Shown piece by piece: positions 11,146-24,533 of a stretch of 64,000 nucleotides of DNA (position 1 is the first letter of the stretch; each line of letters begins with the position of its first letter). Under the pieces are notes generated by a model. That model did not search any database, was not told where the DNA came from, and saw only the letters and a program-made list of their open reading frames with translations. The stretch comes from Turbatrix aceti (taxonomy: Eukaryota > Nematoda > Chromadorea > Rhabditida > Panagrolaimidae): contig OZ017767.1 of NCBI GenBank assembly GCA_963969345.1, forward strand, positions 4,430,739 to 4,494,738. The letters run 5' to 3'. Both the position numbers and the translations under genes were made by a program.

Positions 11146-12612
11146 AGTCTTTCTCACGCGCAAAAGGGGCGGGCCGACTCACCGTACATTTTACGACGCG
11201 CCCGACCGCTCGCCTCGGATCAAACTCTGATTGCATGGGCGAACGCCCTACCTGTGGGCCACTTGCAGACTCGCTTCCGTTGCCGGCAGGCAAACTGGTT
11301 GGAGCGATCAGATTCAAGGTTGAAAGATCGCAAAAATCACGGATGCTCACTTCAGATCACGGTTTTATGACTTGTCTGCAGGGCGGCGGAAACGGTGCTT
11401 GCCCTCCGAGCCGAATAACACGCGGATCGAATCTTTGTTTTTTTCGAGACACTCATAAAAAAGATCACCTGGAAAAATCAATCGCGGAATTCTCAAAGAT
11501 TACCCGACTGACCGGAAAGATAAACAAACAAAAACAGAAGGTGGAAGTCGTTAACGTCGGCATTCGGTCAACAGACGCCCGTCTGAATCATCGCACGTGG
11601 CGGAGAAGCGCTGTGCTGATCAAGTTTTGATCATACTTGGGGTTTGATACTTTGTCTATTAACTTCTGAAATTACCTCGTTTACGCTACTTGGAAAATAC
11701 GACTTTTCTCTTTCCGCAATCGTTTTTTCTTCGCATTTCTCTTTTTCTCTTCGGAAGCTATGACTTCTCGATGACCTGCATCCTGAAATTTGCTGTTATG
11801 TGATTTTCAGATAAATTTTTCCTGATTTTCACCAAGAGTACAAAGTATTCCAAAGTATTTATCACAGTGTTATAATAATGTGAGTAAAAATTCAGCATGC
11901 GGACGTTTGACGTTTTTCAAAGCCTTTTGTATTTTGAATCCGCCAAACAAAAAAAAATTAAAAACAAAAATTTATTTTTAAATAATTTTTAGAACATTTA
12001 TTTTTAACTAATTTTTAGACACATTTTAAAATATTTTGTTAATCTTCACTGTCAAAATATCAAATCAGAAATTGTTTGTGCAAAAAATTTTTTTTGACAC
12101 AGTTGTAAAAAAACTCAAATTCAGGGAAACGAAACAATCGGCCAGAACTTTCTCATGTTTTGGTCTAGCAAATTTAGTAACTACTGACCGTAAAATCGTT
12201 CGTAAAATCACCATTTTACAGTCCCAAAAAGCCGATACACAGAGTTCGACACCGCATTAAATTTTTTTTACGCGTTTATTGGTTCCCATACGCAGTACAA
12301 TTTCCCATACGTGTTCAAACAACGCGGCTGTTTGTTTCAACGTTTACAGCCGGCTGCGAGTGTGCCAATAAAACTGCGATCAAGTTCAATTACGTCATTG
12401 TTGCGCGAAAGTGAGTCGAGAGTTTTGTTGAATCGTCTCGGGCCAGAGAGCCGTGTTTATTACTCACAACGACCAAACCAAACAAACGCATCCGACGGGC
12501 GCCGTGCATGGCAGGCTCCGTTGGCAGAGAACAAATAAGCTTACATCGCTTTGGATTAACTCTACGCTAGCTAGTGTGACAAATGGAAGTGGCAGGAGGT
12601 AGACAGAGGGGC
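11146..12612. other. intergenic, strongly AT-rich from about 11.6 to 12.3 kb
   Basis: Upstream side of the CPG4-like gene and downstream side of ABCB10. Oligo-A/T runs dominate 11.8-12.25 kb. I see no open frame with family resemblance and no splice-coherent gene. Confidence 0.5.
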
Positions 12613-15217
12613 CTAGAATTCTTCGTCGTGCCAGCCGATGGCCTGCTTCTCGACGAGTTTTCGGAAAACGCCGTTTTCGATCCCCATGAGTTTGTCAAAG
12701 GTGCCGAGTTCGGCGACGGTTCCTTTTTCAAGGACGACTATTTGATCTGCGTGCTTGATCGTCGACAACCTGAAAGACACAGGATCATAAAAAATGTAAA
12801 GTGCGGTAAAAAAAGGGTAAACGAGTTGTAAAAAGTACACGCGTGGCTGTGAGCAATCATCCAACAGACAAATTTCGTGTAAACAGTAGCAAGAAATTTT
12901 TGATAATTTAAGTTACAGTAACAAAAAAGTTAAAACGTAAAAAAAGATCAAAAGTGCAAACACGAGATGAAAACCCGTTGAAATATTTTAAAAAATTTAA
13001 CAGCGTGCAAACATTTCATTAAATTCGCCTAATCATGCGTGCAATTTTAGCGTGACAATTCTGATCGAAAACATACCGGTGTGCAATGATAATGACCGTT
13101 TTCTTATTATTTTGGAGCAGTCTGCTGAGAGCCCGTCTCACGAGGTATTCAGACGTCGCGTCGAGCGCAGAAGTCGCTTCATCCATGATCAGCAGCTCTG
13201 GATTCGTGACGAGAGCCCGTGCAATGGCAATTCGCTGCTTCTGTCCGCCACTCAGCATGGAGCCGCCCGTCTCGCCGACCGGGGTGTCAAAGCCCTGTGG
13301 GAAGGACTGAATGAACTCGAGTGCGTTCGACTGCCGGGCCGCTTCCATGATCTGCGCGTCCGATATCGAAGAGGGATCGACGGCGCCGTAGCAAATGTTG
13401 TCACGGATCGAAGTCGAGAAGAGTACCGGCTCCTGGGACACGGTGCCAATCAGTCGTCTCCAGCACGAGGGATCCAGTTCACGCAGATCGCGATCATCCA
13501 CCAGGATACGACCCTGTGTTGGGTTGTATAACCTAAAAAGATCTCGTTGAACACATTTTTTTTATATCCGTGCTGATTTTATCTGTTTTCCCCCCAAAAA
13601 AATCAAACCACAGATTTCCAAAAAAACCAACCTCAAAAGCAAAGCAGCAATCGTGGATTTACCGCTTCCAGAAGGCCCAACAATGGCTGTGATTTTACCG
13701 GCAGGAATCTTGAAATTAAGCTCACTGAAGAGAATATCTCGCTCTGGGTAGCAGAATCCGACGTCTTCAAAGCGGATTTCCTGCTCCATGGATGTTATCG
13801 TTTCTCCGCCAACGATTGGGATTTGCGGTTCTTCAGCGGCAAGCTGGAAAAGACGCTGACTGGCACCGAGGCCCTTCATGAGCTCGTTGAAGAACGTGCT
13901 GAGGTGACCGAGTCCACTGGCGCAGAGCACGGCATACAGACTGAACGACGAGAGCTCTCCGTACGTCAGAACGCCCTGGCTGATAAGATGCGAGCCGTAG
14001 AAGAGCATCGACGTCAGCGAGAGGTAACCCGTGAGTTGGAACTGAAAATTTTGATCGTAAACAACCAATAAAAGAGAAAAAAACTCACTGTGCCAAACAT
14101 CAAGCCCTTGAAGAGGCCTTCGCCCTTGGCGACGTCCCAGATGACGTTGATCTTGTTCCTGTACGCCTCGAGTTCCCGATTTTCAGAAACCAGGGTCCTG
14201 ATGGTTCGGATGTGCGTGAGTCGTTCGGTGGCGACGTTGTTCGTGCCGGCGACGGCCTCCTGCATGCGAATGGTGAACTTGCGCTGAATCTTGCCAAAAA
14301 CCATAAATGTGCCCACAATGACGGGAATCACGACGGTCATGGGAGCACAGAGCGAAGGTGAGGTGTAAACCATGAGTCCTGCTGACCCAACAATGGTGAC
14401 CAGGGCACGCAGCCCATCACTCAGATTCGTAGAAACCGCATGGCCGACAATTAGGGCATCGGAACTCAAACGGGAGACAATTTCGCCGACCTTGTTGCGG
14501 TCGAAGAAGGCAATGTCGTGGCAGAGCACCTTGCCAAAGACCTTTGTTCGCAGGTCGTTGATGATAAGCTGGCCTATAAAAAAATATATCAATCGGTGCA
14601 AAGACATCAAACACAAGAATCACCAACCTGCAGTGTGCATACAGTACGTTCTCCCGCAGATGGCAGCAGCGCCGCACAGGAGGACACCTACGAGGGCAGC
14701 TGGGTTCTCCTTGAGGTAACGCGCAGCTCTCAGCGCAGCATCGTTCGTCGCAGTCTTCGATTTCTGTTCGTCAAATTCGTCAATGATGCGCCCGAGGACG
14801 TGGGGAGTGAGCAAAAAAATAGACGATCCCAAGCCCAGGAAGCCGAAACCCACTGCAAATACGAATAATAAAAAATACTGTTGCATCATCGTATTGCATC
14901 ATGCACGGCAGTCCTGCAACGAAAAAAGTTGACCTACATAGAATGCGGCCTCGGTAGGGCACGGCAAGCTTGATGATGCGGATAAAGTGGTTGACAGAGG
15001 CCTCGCGCAGCTTCAGCGCTTGCCGCAGATCTGCCTTGTTTCCGGCGTACGGCCTCTTGGACACCAACAAGTGCTGCCGTCGTGTCCGAAGCACAGACGT
15101 GCACAGTGACCTGCAATCCTACGATATTTTTATCATATTTTTTTTAGTTGCCGCTCACCTGAGAGTAGAGCCCGAAGACGTCGGTACTGCGGCGATGAAG
15201 CCACACACCCGGTGCAT
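12613..15217 (-). CDS. ABCB10: mitochondrial ABC half-transporter, ABCB10 type
   Basis: Seven exons: 15217-15159, 15110-14938, 14852-14628, 14573-14089, 14041-13632, 13532-13077, 12769-12613; 654 aa. The first ~40 residues are Arg/Ser/Thr-rich with no acids (MHRVCGFIAAVP..., RTRRQHLL), a typical mitochondrial presequence. A six-helix membrane domain follows, with the ABCB10 signatures DRNKVGEIVSRLSSD, VSTNLSDGLRA and GELSSF...FNELMKGLGA. The nucleotide-binding domain has Walker A GPSGSGKST (about residue 437), Q-loop GTVSQEP, signature LSGGQKQR (about 545), Walker B LLIMDEATSALD and H-loop AHRLSTI, so it should hydrolyse ATP. ABCB10 is an inner-membrane homodimer involved in haem metabolism and oxidative-stress protection. 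An acceptor-like TTTGCAG lies 15 bases before the start. Confidence 0.93.
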
Positions 15218-15649
15218 TTTCCCGAACAAAACTGCAAACGCTCGAGGTGATCAGTGGACTCCCACACGTCGCGTCAGACGTTCACGTGAAGAAGCGTCTC
15301 AGATCGCCGAAATCGGTAACTAGCCTCAAATCCCGGGGAAGAGCATCGATTCGATGCCGAACACAAGCAAAAAGGACCGCGATGATATTAACGGTGAAAC
15401 AAACAAAATCCGTAGCGCAAAACATTTTGCCTTTTTTCCGCTATCGCGTGGGAACACAACGCCAGACTTTGAAACTGGTCGCCACAAATTTTTCACGGCA
15501 GATGTGCAATTTTTGTGACAACCAGAAAAAGCTGACCTGAACAGGTATTTTTTTATGCAAACCGATATGTGAAGTTTTATGTCTGACATGTAACGCTGGT
15601 GTACCTCAACACAATTGCCACAAAGTTATGGGACTGCAAATGTCTGTGA
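15218..15649. other. spacer between ABCB10 and the upstream membrane-protein gene
   Basis: 432 bp between two minus-strand genes, short enough for either a compact promoter or an operon-type spacer. No coding frame supported. Confidence 0.45.
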
Positions 15650-16371
15650 TCATGATTCAACAACTTTTTCAACGTCAGATCCGATATCGTAAACGACATT
15701 GTCGGATTCGGCGAACTGGAAGTGGGTATTGGGTGGATTGGGATCGGCTTCGGTGGGCGTATCGCTGTCGAGCACTGGAGGCGGATTTTTCTTGATCTCG
15801 AGCGGGCCTTGGTAGCGAAACTGGTCGGCCGTGAAGAACAGTTCGCCGGGAATCAAGTTGTTGTAGTTCATGTCGTTGGGGAAGAGCTTGAAGCGGGCCC
15901 GATAGGTATAAATTGCGCCGCCTGCCGTTGCCACGGTTACGAGGAGTGTCAGGAGGCAGTAAATAATGGGGAACAAAATCCCTGACTTTGCTGAAAAAAT
16001 TTTGGGGCTTTAGGTCCGAAAAGTTGCAGTCTTTCCCTACTTCCGAATCGTAAATTTGGGTTTACTGTTGACAGCAAGGGTTCATTACTTTCGTGGTAAT
16101 TATGAAATTCAAGTTCTGTAGATGTCGTAATCGGTCTCACGGTTTTGATGTTTGGCGTCGTCGTTGTCGGCGTCGGCGTTGTCGTTGTCGGCGTCGTCGT
16201 TGTCGTCGTCGTCGTCGGCATTCCCCAGATTCGCTTCCCCGTCATCTTCATCGTTGTATAATCCGGATAATCAAAGTCTTCGTAGGGCGGTAGCACTTGT
16301 TCAAAATGCTGGCTAACCGGAGCGATGTAGAGCAACAGAAAGACGACGAGGATTGATCGAATACTCGCCAT
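15650..16371 (-). CDS. Thr-rich type I single-pass membrane protein, unknown function
   Basis: Two exons (16371-16041 and 15990-15650) join to 223 aa. MASIRSILVVFLLLYIAPVS is a signal peptide. Residues ~50-75 are almost entirely Thr and Pro, encoded by a GTC/GTT-type repeat on the opposite strand, a likely O-glycosylated mucin-like stalk. After the splice a single membrane helix follows (ILFPIIYCLLTLLVTVATAG), then Tyr/Arg residues (YTYRARFKLF) and an acidic, Pro-rich cytoplasmic tail of about 75 residues ending EKVVES. No enzymatic motif. An AG acceptor-like site (GTGCAG) lies 5 bases before the ATG. I do not recognise a family. Confidence 0.72.
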
Positions 16372-16668
16372 GATTTCTGCACGACCAAAGACTGCCAGAA
16401 TACTTTTTTTTGATCACACGATTTTTGTTAACTTGATTTCTAAGAATTTGCATGGTACGCTTTTTGCATGAAAATAATGCGCACGGTACTGCACAGATTC
16501 ACAACCAAAGTGTTGTTGCGAATGTAAAAAAAGACGCATTCAAATGTACTTTATTGCTTCGAATAGCGTGACAGGGTTACCGTCAACAAAAGATAACCAC
16601 AATTTGCACTGCATAAATATAAGGGGCGACCGTTTCTATATATACACGAAAACTGACTGAAGCACTGT
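16372..16668. other. spacer between two minus-strand genes
   Basis: 297 bp between the Thr-rich membrane-protein gene and the small gene upstream of it. It contains the poly(A) signal of the upstream gene. Confidence 0.45.
16550..16555 (-). terminator. poly(A) signal AATAAA of the small minus-strand gene
   Basis: AATAAA on the minus strand about 115 bases past the stop codon at 16669, inside the 297-bp spacer before the Thr-rich membrane-protein gene. Confidence 0.5.
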
Positions 16669-17177
16669 TTACGGCGACATCTTCTTGAGGGTATCTTTGA
16701 ACTTTTGCAGCTCGAGCTGTGCCCTCCCGAAAGGCCGCTGGCAGCAAGTCTTCTCACCCGAAAACCCCTCCAGAGACGGCAACTTGGATGAGTACAGTCT
16801 CGAGGCCATGGTTGCGTTCGTTACGTGTTTGGCATGGGCTTTGAACGACTTGCTGAACGCGTTGGCGGCGTGGCGATGGATGACGCCAGCGATGGCGTTG
16901 TGGATCGAGTATTCAGCGACATCGGAATCGATGCTGCACGAGCGTTGTCGGTTACTGTGGATCTGCGTCGTCAGCGGCATCCCGGAGGTGTACGTCGCGT
17001 TCATAGATCGTTTGTTTTGGTCAGCAAGGCGGTTTCGGAGGGGAGGATAACTGCTGAAAAGATATCCATTTAAATTAGCTACTCCTTATTTGTGGCTACC
17101 AACCTGATGGACATGGTATCGCTTTTCTGTGGCGTCGACAGCTGGGGAAGGCGATCCGTGGAAATGGCGCCTACCAT
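16669..17177 (-). CDS. small basic protein of unknown function
   Basis: Two exons, 17177-17104 and 17053-16669, give 152 aa starting MVGAISTDRLPQLSTP. The first intron has donor AG|GTTGGT and acceptor TTTTCAG and preserves the frame. The sequence is basic and hydrophilic: a Ser/Pro-rich N-terminal half, then an Ala/His/Lys-rich amphipathic stretch (AIAGVIHRHAANAFSKSFKA) and a CC pair near the end, finishing KDTLKKMSP. No signal peptide or membrane segment. I recognise no family. An internal ATG at 17004 would give a shorter 111-aa product. Confidence 0.55.
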
Positions 17178-19904
17178 GGCGTTAAACGTGTATTCTGGCC
17201 TGTCGTATTATTATTGAGCTGACAAACTTAGACTTGAGCTGCAAAGGGACACCTTAGTACTGGAGCTAAAGTGCCATTGACACTCGCACACGTTCCGAGA
17301 AGCAGGTGGATTGATACTACTCTATTTGTGGGCAGCCGGTAAGCACGTAAAAACTGTTCTCAAGCAAAATGGGATCGTTTGGGAACTCGGAACACCGGAG
17401 AATGGGCAAATATGTACGTTCAAACAAACGGCGTTTGCAGGTGACGTAACCAACAAAAAATCGAGATGAGGAAGTCTCGAGGGAGCAAAGGTAATATAAT
17501 TGGGGGTGAAAGAGGTGTGTGAGTAACTTCAGGTGAGCTTTGGTGCCTGCGCAAGGGGCACCACCTTTTCCTGACCGATGGACAACAAACAACTGTCAAC
17601 AAGCGACCCTGACCGTATTTATGCAGACAGCCACTTCGCAGTGCGCAACAGGTTCCCAGAGAACAAAGACGGCTAATTTGGTCGTGAGAAAGGTTGGTTG
17701 CGTGTCTGAAGGACCCGTTTACATGAGGCTCTATGAATACGGTTACGCTGCGATGCCGTGCCGCACGCACTATGGCAACAGCCGCCTGAAAGGAGAGGGC
17801 AACCCTCCCGGGCAGGTCGCTTATCACAACGCTGCGACATGTAAAAAGGGTGTTTTGAGCTGCCGCGGCCGATTTCAAGCGCAAGGAAGAAGCATAACAC
17901 CCTGTTATTGTTATTTCTTAGGTGCAGTAAAGTCGCCAAGTTCGAAGGAATCCCGCATTCGGGGCCTCAATTATGCCAACAACACGATAATTTACACAAT
18001 TCATGGAATTTGACTGCAGGCAAGCAGAGCAGGTCTTCTCGGTCAAGCGCACCGGAGACCCACTCTGACATCACTAATTAATGAAAAAAAACACGCAACT
18101 GTTGGCAAGGGCACTCGCAGAACGGTCTATGAACCCGGTCATAGGTCCTCCGGGGGCGGCAGTACTTCTTTATTTAGCGTGCAAATTGGCCTCAAAAACA
18201 GGTGACAGCAAACATTCTGTGACTCATTTTGTTCAGCTCTGAGTTCCGAGATTCTGAAATTAGATTAGACGGCGTAGCAAAGCGCAACGCCAGCTGAACG
18301 TTGGCCCAACTGGCGTCAATGCCTAAAAAGTAGAAAATAACCGACATTGCTCCATTTTACCAAGAACCAGGCAGGTATTTTTCAGCACCGCGCGCTCGGC
18401 TCCAAATTAAAAATAACACAAGAAGGAAATTAATGCCAATTTATAACGGAACAGGATTTATATTTTTTCTCTATAACTAACATAAGTGGTCGAGCCCCAG
18501 AACGACAAAAGCTCATCATGTGACGTTAAAAAATAACCTTTTGTAGGAACAATATGGCGTCTGGTTACGCCGCACGGGCCCAAAGAGATGCAAATGGGAA
18601 AGAAAATGATAAACAACCGGTATACCGGAGCTAACAGCACCATGTTTTCCCGCCTTCCACCCGCTTAACTCTCACACAACCACAATTACCTGTTCCATGC
18701 CGCCGTTGGGATAATGGAATCACGCGTTGCCAGGTAGCGTCCTAATTCAGTTGTCCGTCAGAAGCCTTCTGGCAACTGTCTGACATGAGGTGCTTTGCTT
18801 CTGTGACGCAGGGCAATTAGGCGTCTGACTCCGTCGAGCACCTTGACGCACACTCACATCAGCGAATATTTGCAGCATCCTCAGATGTCAACAATGGACG
18901 TAAAAAGAGGTGCTAAGCCGGTAATGGGGCCTCGGGGGGAATTGGGATCGTCGGTTTCCGGCGAAAAGGGACGACGTTCGCTGCCAAGCGAACGGACAAC
19001 AGGGACGCTTGCCAAGTTGCGCATCCGATGTGAGAACATCGTTCCCTGTGACAGGAAGAGCAGATTAGGCCAGGTCGGCATAGAGGTGACAGCTTTGTGG
19101 GGATTCCCGTGAAAGTCGAGGGACACGCGTCTTGAAAAGATGAGTAGTCTGCGAGTTTTATATTTTGACGTGAAAAAGTCAGACTGAATACACATGGCGT
19201 CAAATAACTGCGCGTCACTGTGACCAACCAAGAAATTCGCGAAGCCGTACAGTTGGTCTTACCTGAACCTTACCTGTTCAATTGCAAAAAAAAAGAAAAC
19301 AGGTGAAAATCTGCGAAAGGGCAGCCAGCGCAATGCTTCGAGAAACGTCCGCGGCTGTCACGGCATGCGTGCGCGACCTGTACTGTGCTTTCGGTGCTTT
19401 CTGAACTTCTGTAGGTGGAATAGTAAGTTGTGTATTTTTTATCACAAGCCTAGGAAATAAAAGGGACCACAGAGCAGACAACTTCTTGCGTAGGCCCTCG
19501 CATTCAATTCAGCAAGTCATTCACATCATCGTTGCATGTACGAAAGACGATTTATTGCCCGACTCTTCTCCGCAAGGATGAACCCCCATTCTGAATGGCA
19601 CTAAAAATTTATCGACTTGGACTGAAACGATATCAAATACAAATGCTATGAGTTTACGTGGTTCAGAGGAGGGTGCTGAGGAAGGAATACGGTACAAAAC
19701 AAGGTGCGTGCACGGGGTTTTCTGGAGAGAACAATCAGTCACCGGTGACCGAGGTAATGAATCTCCAAGTGAAACTGCGGGTAAGGTGAGCGGTGCGCGC
19801 GCGTGCCAGACGTCGTCGACGGTGGGGGAGAAGGTGAGAAATGATATGCAGTGCTGACGGGATAGTGCGAGTTGTTGCGGAGCAGATGAGGCAATGATGA
19901 ACGT
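17178..19904. other. 2.7-kb intergenic region, no gene supported
   Basis: Between the small minus-strand gene and the 3' end of SIPA1L. Open frames up to 157 codons exist but none has plausible composition, splice support or family resemblance. No clear repeat seen. Confidence 0.45.
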
Positions 19905-19910
19905 TTTATT
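19905..19910 (-). terminator. poly(A) signal AATAAA of SIPA1L
   Basis: AATAAA on the minus strand about 30 bases past the SIPA1L stop codon. Confidence 0.6.
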
Positions 19911-19940
19911 CTGGGCAGGCACAAACACGAAGACGAAGTG

Positions 19941-22900
19941 CTACAGGTGTTCATCGAATTCGTGTGCGAAGGGGCTGTCGTGCTCGAGGGACTGCAGCAC
20001 CTGCAGCTGACGTCGGGTCGATTCGTGAGCTCGCTTTTCCTGAAACACTGTTGTCAGTTTGGTTTTTTACCCGGGCGGGACTCACCATCGTAAGCTGTGT
20101 CTTGAGCTGGTCGTTGAAGAGCTCCAGCTCCTTCTTCTCCTTGTACAGCTTCTGCACAAGCCACTGATATTTGGCGACCGTGTTGCCGTGGTTCTTGTCG
20201 CTGTCTTCGAAGGCCTGTAATTTGTTTTAGTTTTTTGGAGGTTTGCAAAGGATTGTAAAAACGTACGCTGAGTTCATCGGAGCCGAGAGCCTGTAGGATG
20301 GTCGGAAAATCGACAACTTCGTCGGACAGGGCGCGATCGAGCTGCTGAAAATATCTTATTTGTAGAATAGGGTGCCACAAAAACCTTTCTTACCTTGGAG
20401 AAGGGCACGTCGCAGAGCTGGTCGTGAAGCGAGGCACTAAAAACGCCTCCGTTTCGATTTCTATACGTCCTCGGAGGGATAGGCGGTGACACGATGCAGG
20501 TTGTCGACGCTGCCTTCCCTGCCATGCCGTGCCGGTATCGCTGATAGCTAAATCACCGTCATTGGTGTCTCGCCAGGCGTCGGAGTCTGGACAACGCAGA
20601 ATGCGGTACATTGGACAAAAGCCGGCGACCAACTCAATTTAAGCATTGCAAAAAAGAATGAAACATAAATTTTTTGCCCAAAAAAAGAAAAAAATCTGTT
20701 TTTGTTGCAAAATATTTACAAAAATTGGTACCAGCATTTTCAATCACAATCACAGACCTCTCGAACGGCACGTAGGCAGGCAAGGCAGCAGGAGACAAAG
20801 GGGATCTAGCAAAAAAAAACAACCGGATAAGACAAGCGACTTACGATCCTTTCTGGCGCGCGTTGAAGCCCGAAGCTTCGCTGGCAGCATCGAAAACCGA
20901 CGTCGAACGTTCCTTCTTAAACGCATAATCCTGCAGCAAAGAGATCAGTGCTTAACCGTAACCCAAGAAACTCACCTTGCTTTTCTGAGAAGTGAAATTG
21001 TAATGACGCTCTTCAAAGCTGCTAGAAGGGCTGTTATGGGGCGAGTTGGAGAGCTCTTTGTTCCGGATTTTGAACATTTCCTGGTACGTGAGGGGCTGCT
21101 TGGCAAAGGTGTCCGGCGTGAGCACCAACACTTCCTGGCCTTTGATCGCGGGGCAGTTGGGGTCTTCGCAGCCTCGCCGGGGATTGCCGTCGCTTGCAGG
21201 CGCGATCATCATGACTCGGATCTGCATGCGCTCCTCGAGCAACGTCGTCATCTGGTCCAGCGACATAGTTGACACCGCGATGTTTTCAATCTAAAAAAAT
21301 AGGCATTTGAGGTTGGAAAAAAAGGCAATGTTGGTTTGAGAAAAATTTTAGTGAACGCTCAACCCATTTCTAAACGCTGTTTGGTTTGGCAAAATTGGGA
21401 GCAAAACACGCCCGTCTAATTTGTCTAATTTCCGTAATTGAGTAATTGGACATTCTTTCCAGTTCAAACGTTTTTAGCACTTTAGCTAAAAAGTACAAAC
21501 CTCAACGATGCGACTGCCCTGTCGGAGACCGGCCTTCCACGCAGTCTGGTACATGTCGACGTCAGTGACGACGCCTTCTTCCTGAACGTGAAAGCCGAGG
21601 CTGTCGCCAGGCCGAACCTTGCGAAGCATAAGTTCTTTGGCTTCGTCACCGTTCGTAACTGCAGCCAGTCTGCTGAGGAGGGCGTTGAGCTCGCGGGAAG
21701 TGCCGTCCACAGTCACACACCGCATGAGGAGCATTTCGCCGTGATCGTAGTACAACTTGAGGCCCATGTCCGTATTAGCCCAGCCGAGAATGGAATGGGT
21801 CGGCGTCGAGAAAAGCACGTTGCCGGAGGGAATTTCGAGGAGCACAATGGATTCCGCCGAGACCCCCAGAATGGCCGAAATGCGGCGGTTAAATGAGTGG
21901 TCATGGACGTCGACGGCCCAAGACAGCGCGCCTCGAACGTTGGCACCGAGCGCAGGCTTCGGCAGAGGTCTCTCTTTCCGCTTCACCGAGCCTCCCAGAA
22001 ACCGGCCTGGAAGTGTTTTTTCTGAGTCAGTCTTAGTCAGACAGTCCGGGGCCGAAAAAGCAACTCACTGGCTATTCTGGAAGGTCCCTCGTTAGGGTGC
22101 GTAGTCACGTAATTCTCGCCGAGATCCTTGAGCGCCTCGCGCCTCGTTCGGGCTGCCATCGCTGCGAACTTCTTGGATCTGTGCACAGCGTTCTCTGCAT
22201 TGATGATCTTGGTGAGCAAAAAATCGTGGAACTCGGCACACTTCTGGTAATTCGCCCCTGCCTGAATAGGGGGTCCAAATGCGGGCACGTCCTTCACCCG
22301 TGAAACTGCTACCCTAAAAATTCAAAAAAAGAAATTCAAAAAAGTATTCCAAATAAAAAAACTGACCGGTATGCTACGTTGTCTGTACAGGGATTACTGA
22401 CGCGGACAATGATGAAGACGTGCTGGAAGTGCGAGCGGACGGTGATGGGGCTGAAGGGGAGGGCGCCGGGTTCTTGGAAGATGATAGTGACCATGTCGTT
22501 TCCGATGTGCCGTTTGCGCGAAAGCTGCTGTCGGTTGTTGGGCGTGAATGGGAGCATTGTAGAGACGTGGAACATGACTTCGTGCGAGTGATACTCCGTG
22601 TAGATGCTATGCTCGCCGGTAGTATCGCCTCTTGTGTCGAGACCGCCCTTGTAGCTGTCGAAGCCCTTGAGCCGTACCCGCTGACCGAGAAAGTCGAGAA
22701 ACTCTTCAAAGGCAGGGCTGCCGTGTTCGTTGTTGTACATCTGCTCTTCGGTCGCCTGGTTGGCCTTGCAGTAGAGGACGCCGACCTTGTAGCGAGTGTA
22801 GATAGGCTGTTCATCGATCTTCAGCAGCAATTCCTCCACCTTGGGAATTCCAAGCGCCGGCCGGAGAGCGCCAAAGTGAATCTGCGGGCAGACGAGCTCA

Positions 22901-23690
22901 AGCAGCTCGCGCATCAAAGTCCGATTGGACTTGTCCTGAGTTGGCTCGGGCAGTGCTTCTTCCGGCACGGCAACCCGCATCGTGAGAAGATCACTAATGC
23001 GCACAATGAGTCGGAAAAGGGTATTCGAAATGATCTGGCCGTTTTCCTTGCGCTCAGAAGTTTCGCGCACCAGACTGACCGCCACGGGGCCGAGGTGCTC
23101 GTCGATGCCAAAGTAGTCAATATGAGCGCGACCCGCAAAGCAATGCCTGAAGTAGTAGGAGCCGATGTCCTGCGGCTCGATTACGATCTTCGGCTGTCGA
23201 ACGGCACAGAGCCGGCCTCCGAGGTAGACATTTGAAACGTCTTCAAGCACACCGGCTTCGGCAGCTGTGTGCTCGCGTTGCCACGTTTCTATTTCATCGT
23301 CGTAGCTGAGTGCCTTGATCGTGTTCACCGTGTACCGCGATAGCGCAAGCTGTCTCGTCGGCTCGATTCCCAGTTCATTTCTAAACATTTCCCAATTAAA
23401 CGACAAAAACAACGACGGAACAGAACTCACCTGAAAGCCGGACAGCTGGCGAGAATGTCGTTAGACTTGCCATCACCGGCGTCGTCTTCGCTGGGCGACT
23501 GAGCCTGTGAAGCACCGGTGGGTCGCGTCGCTTCGAGACTCGTTGTCGGAGGGCCGAGGGCCCAGGCAGCTGCCAGAGAGTGGCAATCGTGGTAGGCGCA
23601 GAGGTGGGGATACGGGGGATGCCAGTCACTGCAAAAGGGGTGGTCGACGTGAAGGAGGTCATCGAGGAAGAGCGGCAGGTGGATGTGCAT
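19941..23690 (-). CDS. SIPA1L: SIPA1-like Rap GTPase-activating protein (RapGAP-PDZ)
   Basis: Eleven exons: 23690-23431, 23380-22367, 22313-22069, 22006-21501, 21290-20976, 20930-20845, 20805-20758, 20547-20394, 20344-20267, 20214-20086, 20039-19941; 977 aa. The RapGAP domain (about residues 190-500) is strongly conserved: [64 protein letters not shown]. The Asn in HIGND is the catalytic asparagine thumb of Rap GAPs. A SIPA1L-type linker follows, then a PDZ domain ([32 protein letters not shown]) around 630-710 and a C-terminal leucine-zipper coiled coil. The family switches off Rap1/Rap2 at junctions and synapses. The start at 23690 has an in-frame stop three codons upstream. The junction into the 20547 exon is the least certain. 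Confidence 0.93.
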
Positions 23691-24533
23691 CGACGATCAC
23701 TCCGGGAGTCCCTGCGCGACCCGGCGTGGGGCAGATAAGAGGTATTTTGCGCTGTGTCGGCAACAGCCGGGCTCACCGACACAGTAAATCAATAAACAGT
23801 CGGCTCTCGAGGGTCGTCGCGTGAGGGGAGGACGGTGTTTGCAGGACAAAAAAAAGTGCACTGCCTTCCTCCTCCGCGCCAAAGTCGGCCAATTTCGGCG
23901 ATGCCAATTCGATTATCCTCCTTCGTTGCCCGCGGTGCACTCCCTTGCCGCTCACAATTTTTTAGGCGCCTGGCGTCACTTTCCGACGAGTGGTCGTCGG
24001 TCACACACAAATCAGCCGCCGATTGTTAGCTTTGATTTCCGAGCACGCGGCGGCCGCGCTGTGCTGCTGTGAGGGGCTTGGGGCGAGTGACAACGACTGC
24101 CTGCGGGGGAGGGCGCACGTACGCGACTCAATCAATCGAGACGAGTCACGGGCACAAAAAACAACGAGCTGTTTGAGCATGCGGTCGGGCACTATTGCGC
24201 TTTTATGTGATGGGTACGGCACGGCATGACATTGTGCCACGCTGCGAGCTGCGCGTTGCTACGACTAAAACATGGCGCCGGAAGCAGCTAGACACATGAC
24301 CTATACTACCAGTTGTTGCCGAGTTGCCGGGATCTCGGGGCGAGACAAAACACACCTCGGCAATCTGCACTTTTGTTGTCAAAATTGAACTTTTCCGCTG
24401 GCAAAATATGTGCTTGCTTTCATTTGCCTGCTTTTTGCAATGAATGTTTCTTTTTTAGATTCTGAATAGAAACAAACATCGCCTGCGCACGAGAACCAAT
24501 TTAGGAAAAGGATAAAAGGGACCCAAGACTCAC

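Noticed and set aside
17540..18013. 157-codon plus-strand frame
   Set aside because: Unlikely composition, no splice or start context, no motif.
22420..23235. 271-codon plus-strand open frame
   Set aside because: Antisense to the conserved RapGAP exon of SIPA1L.
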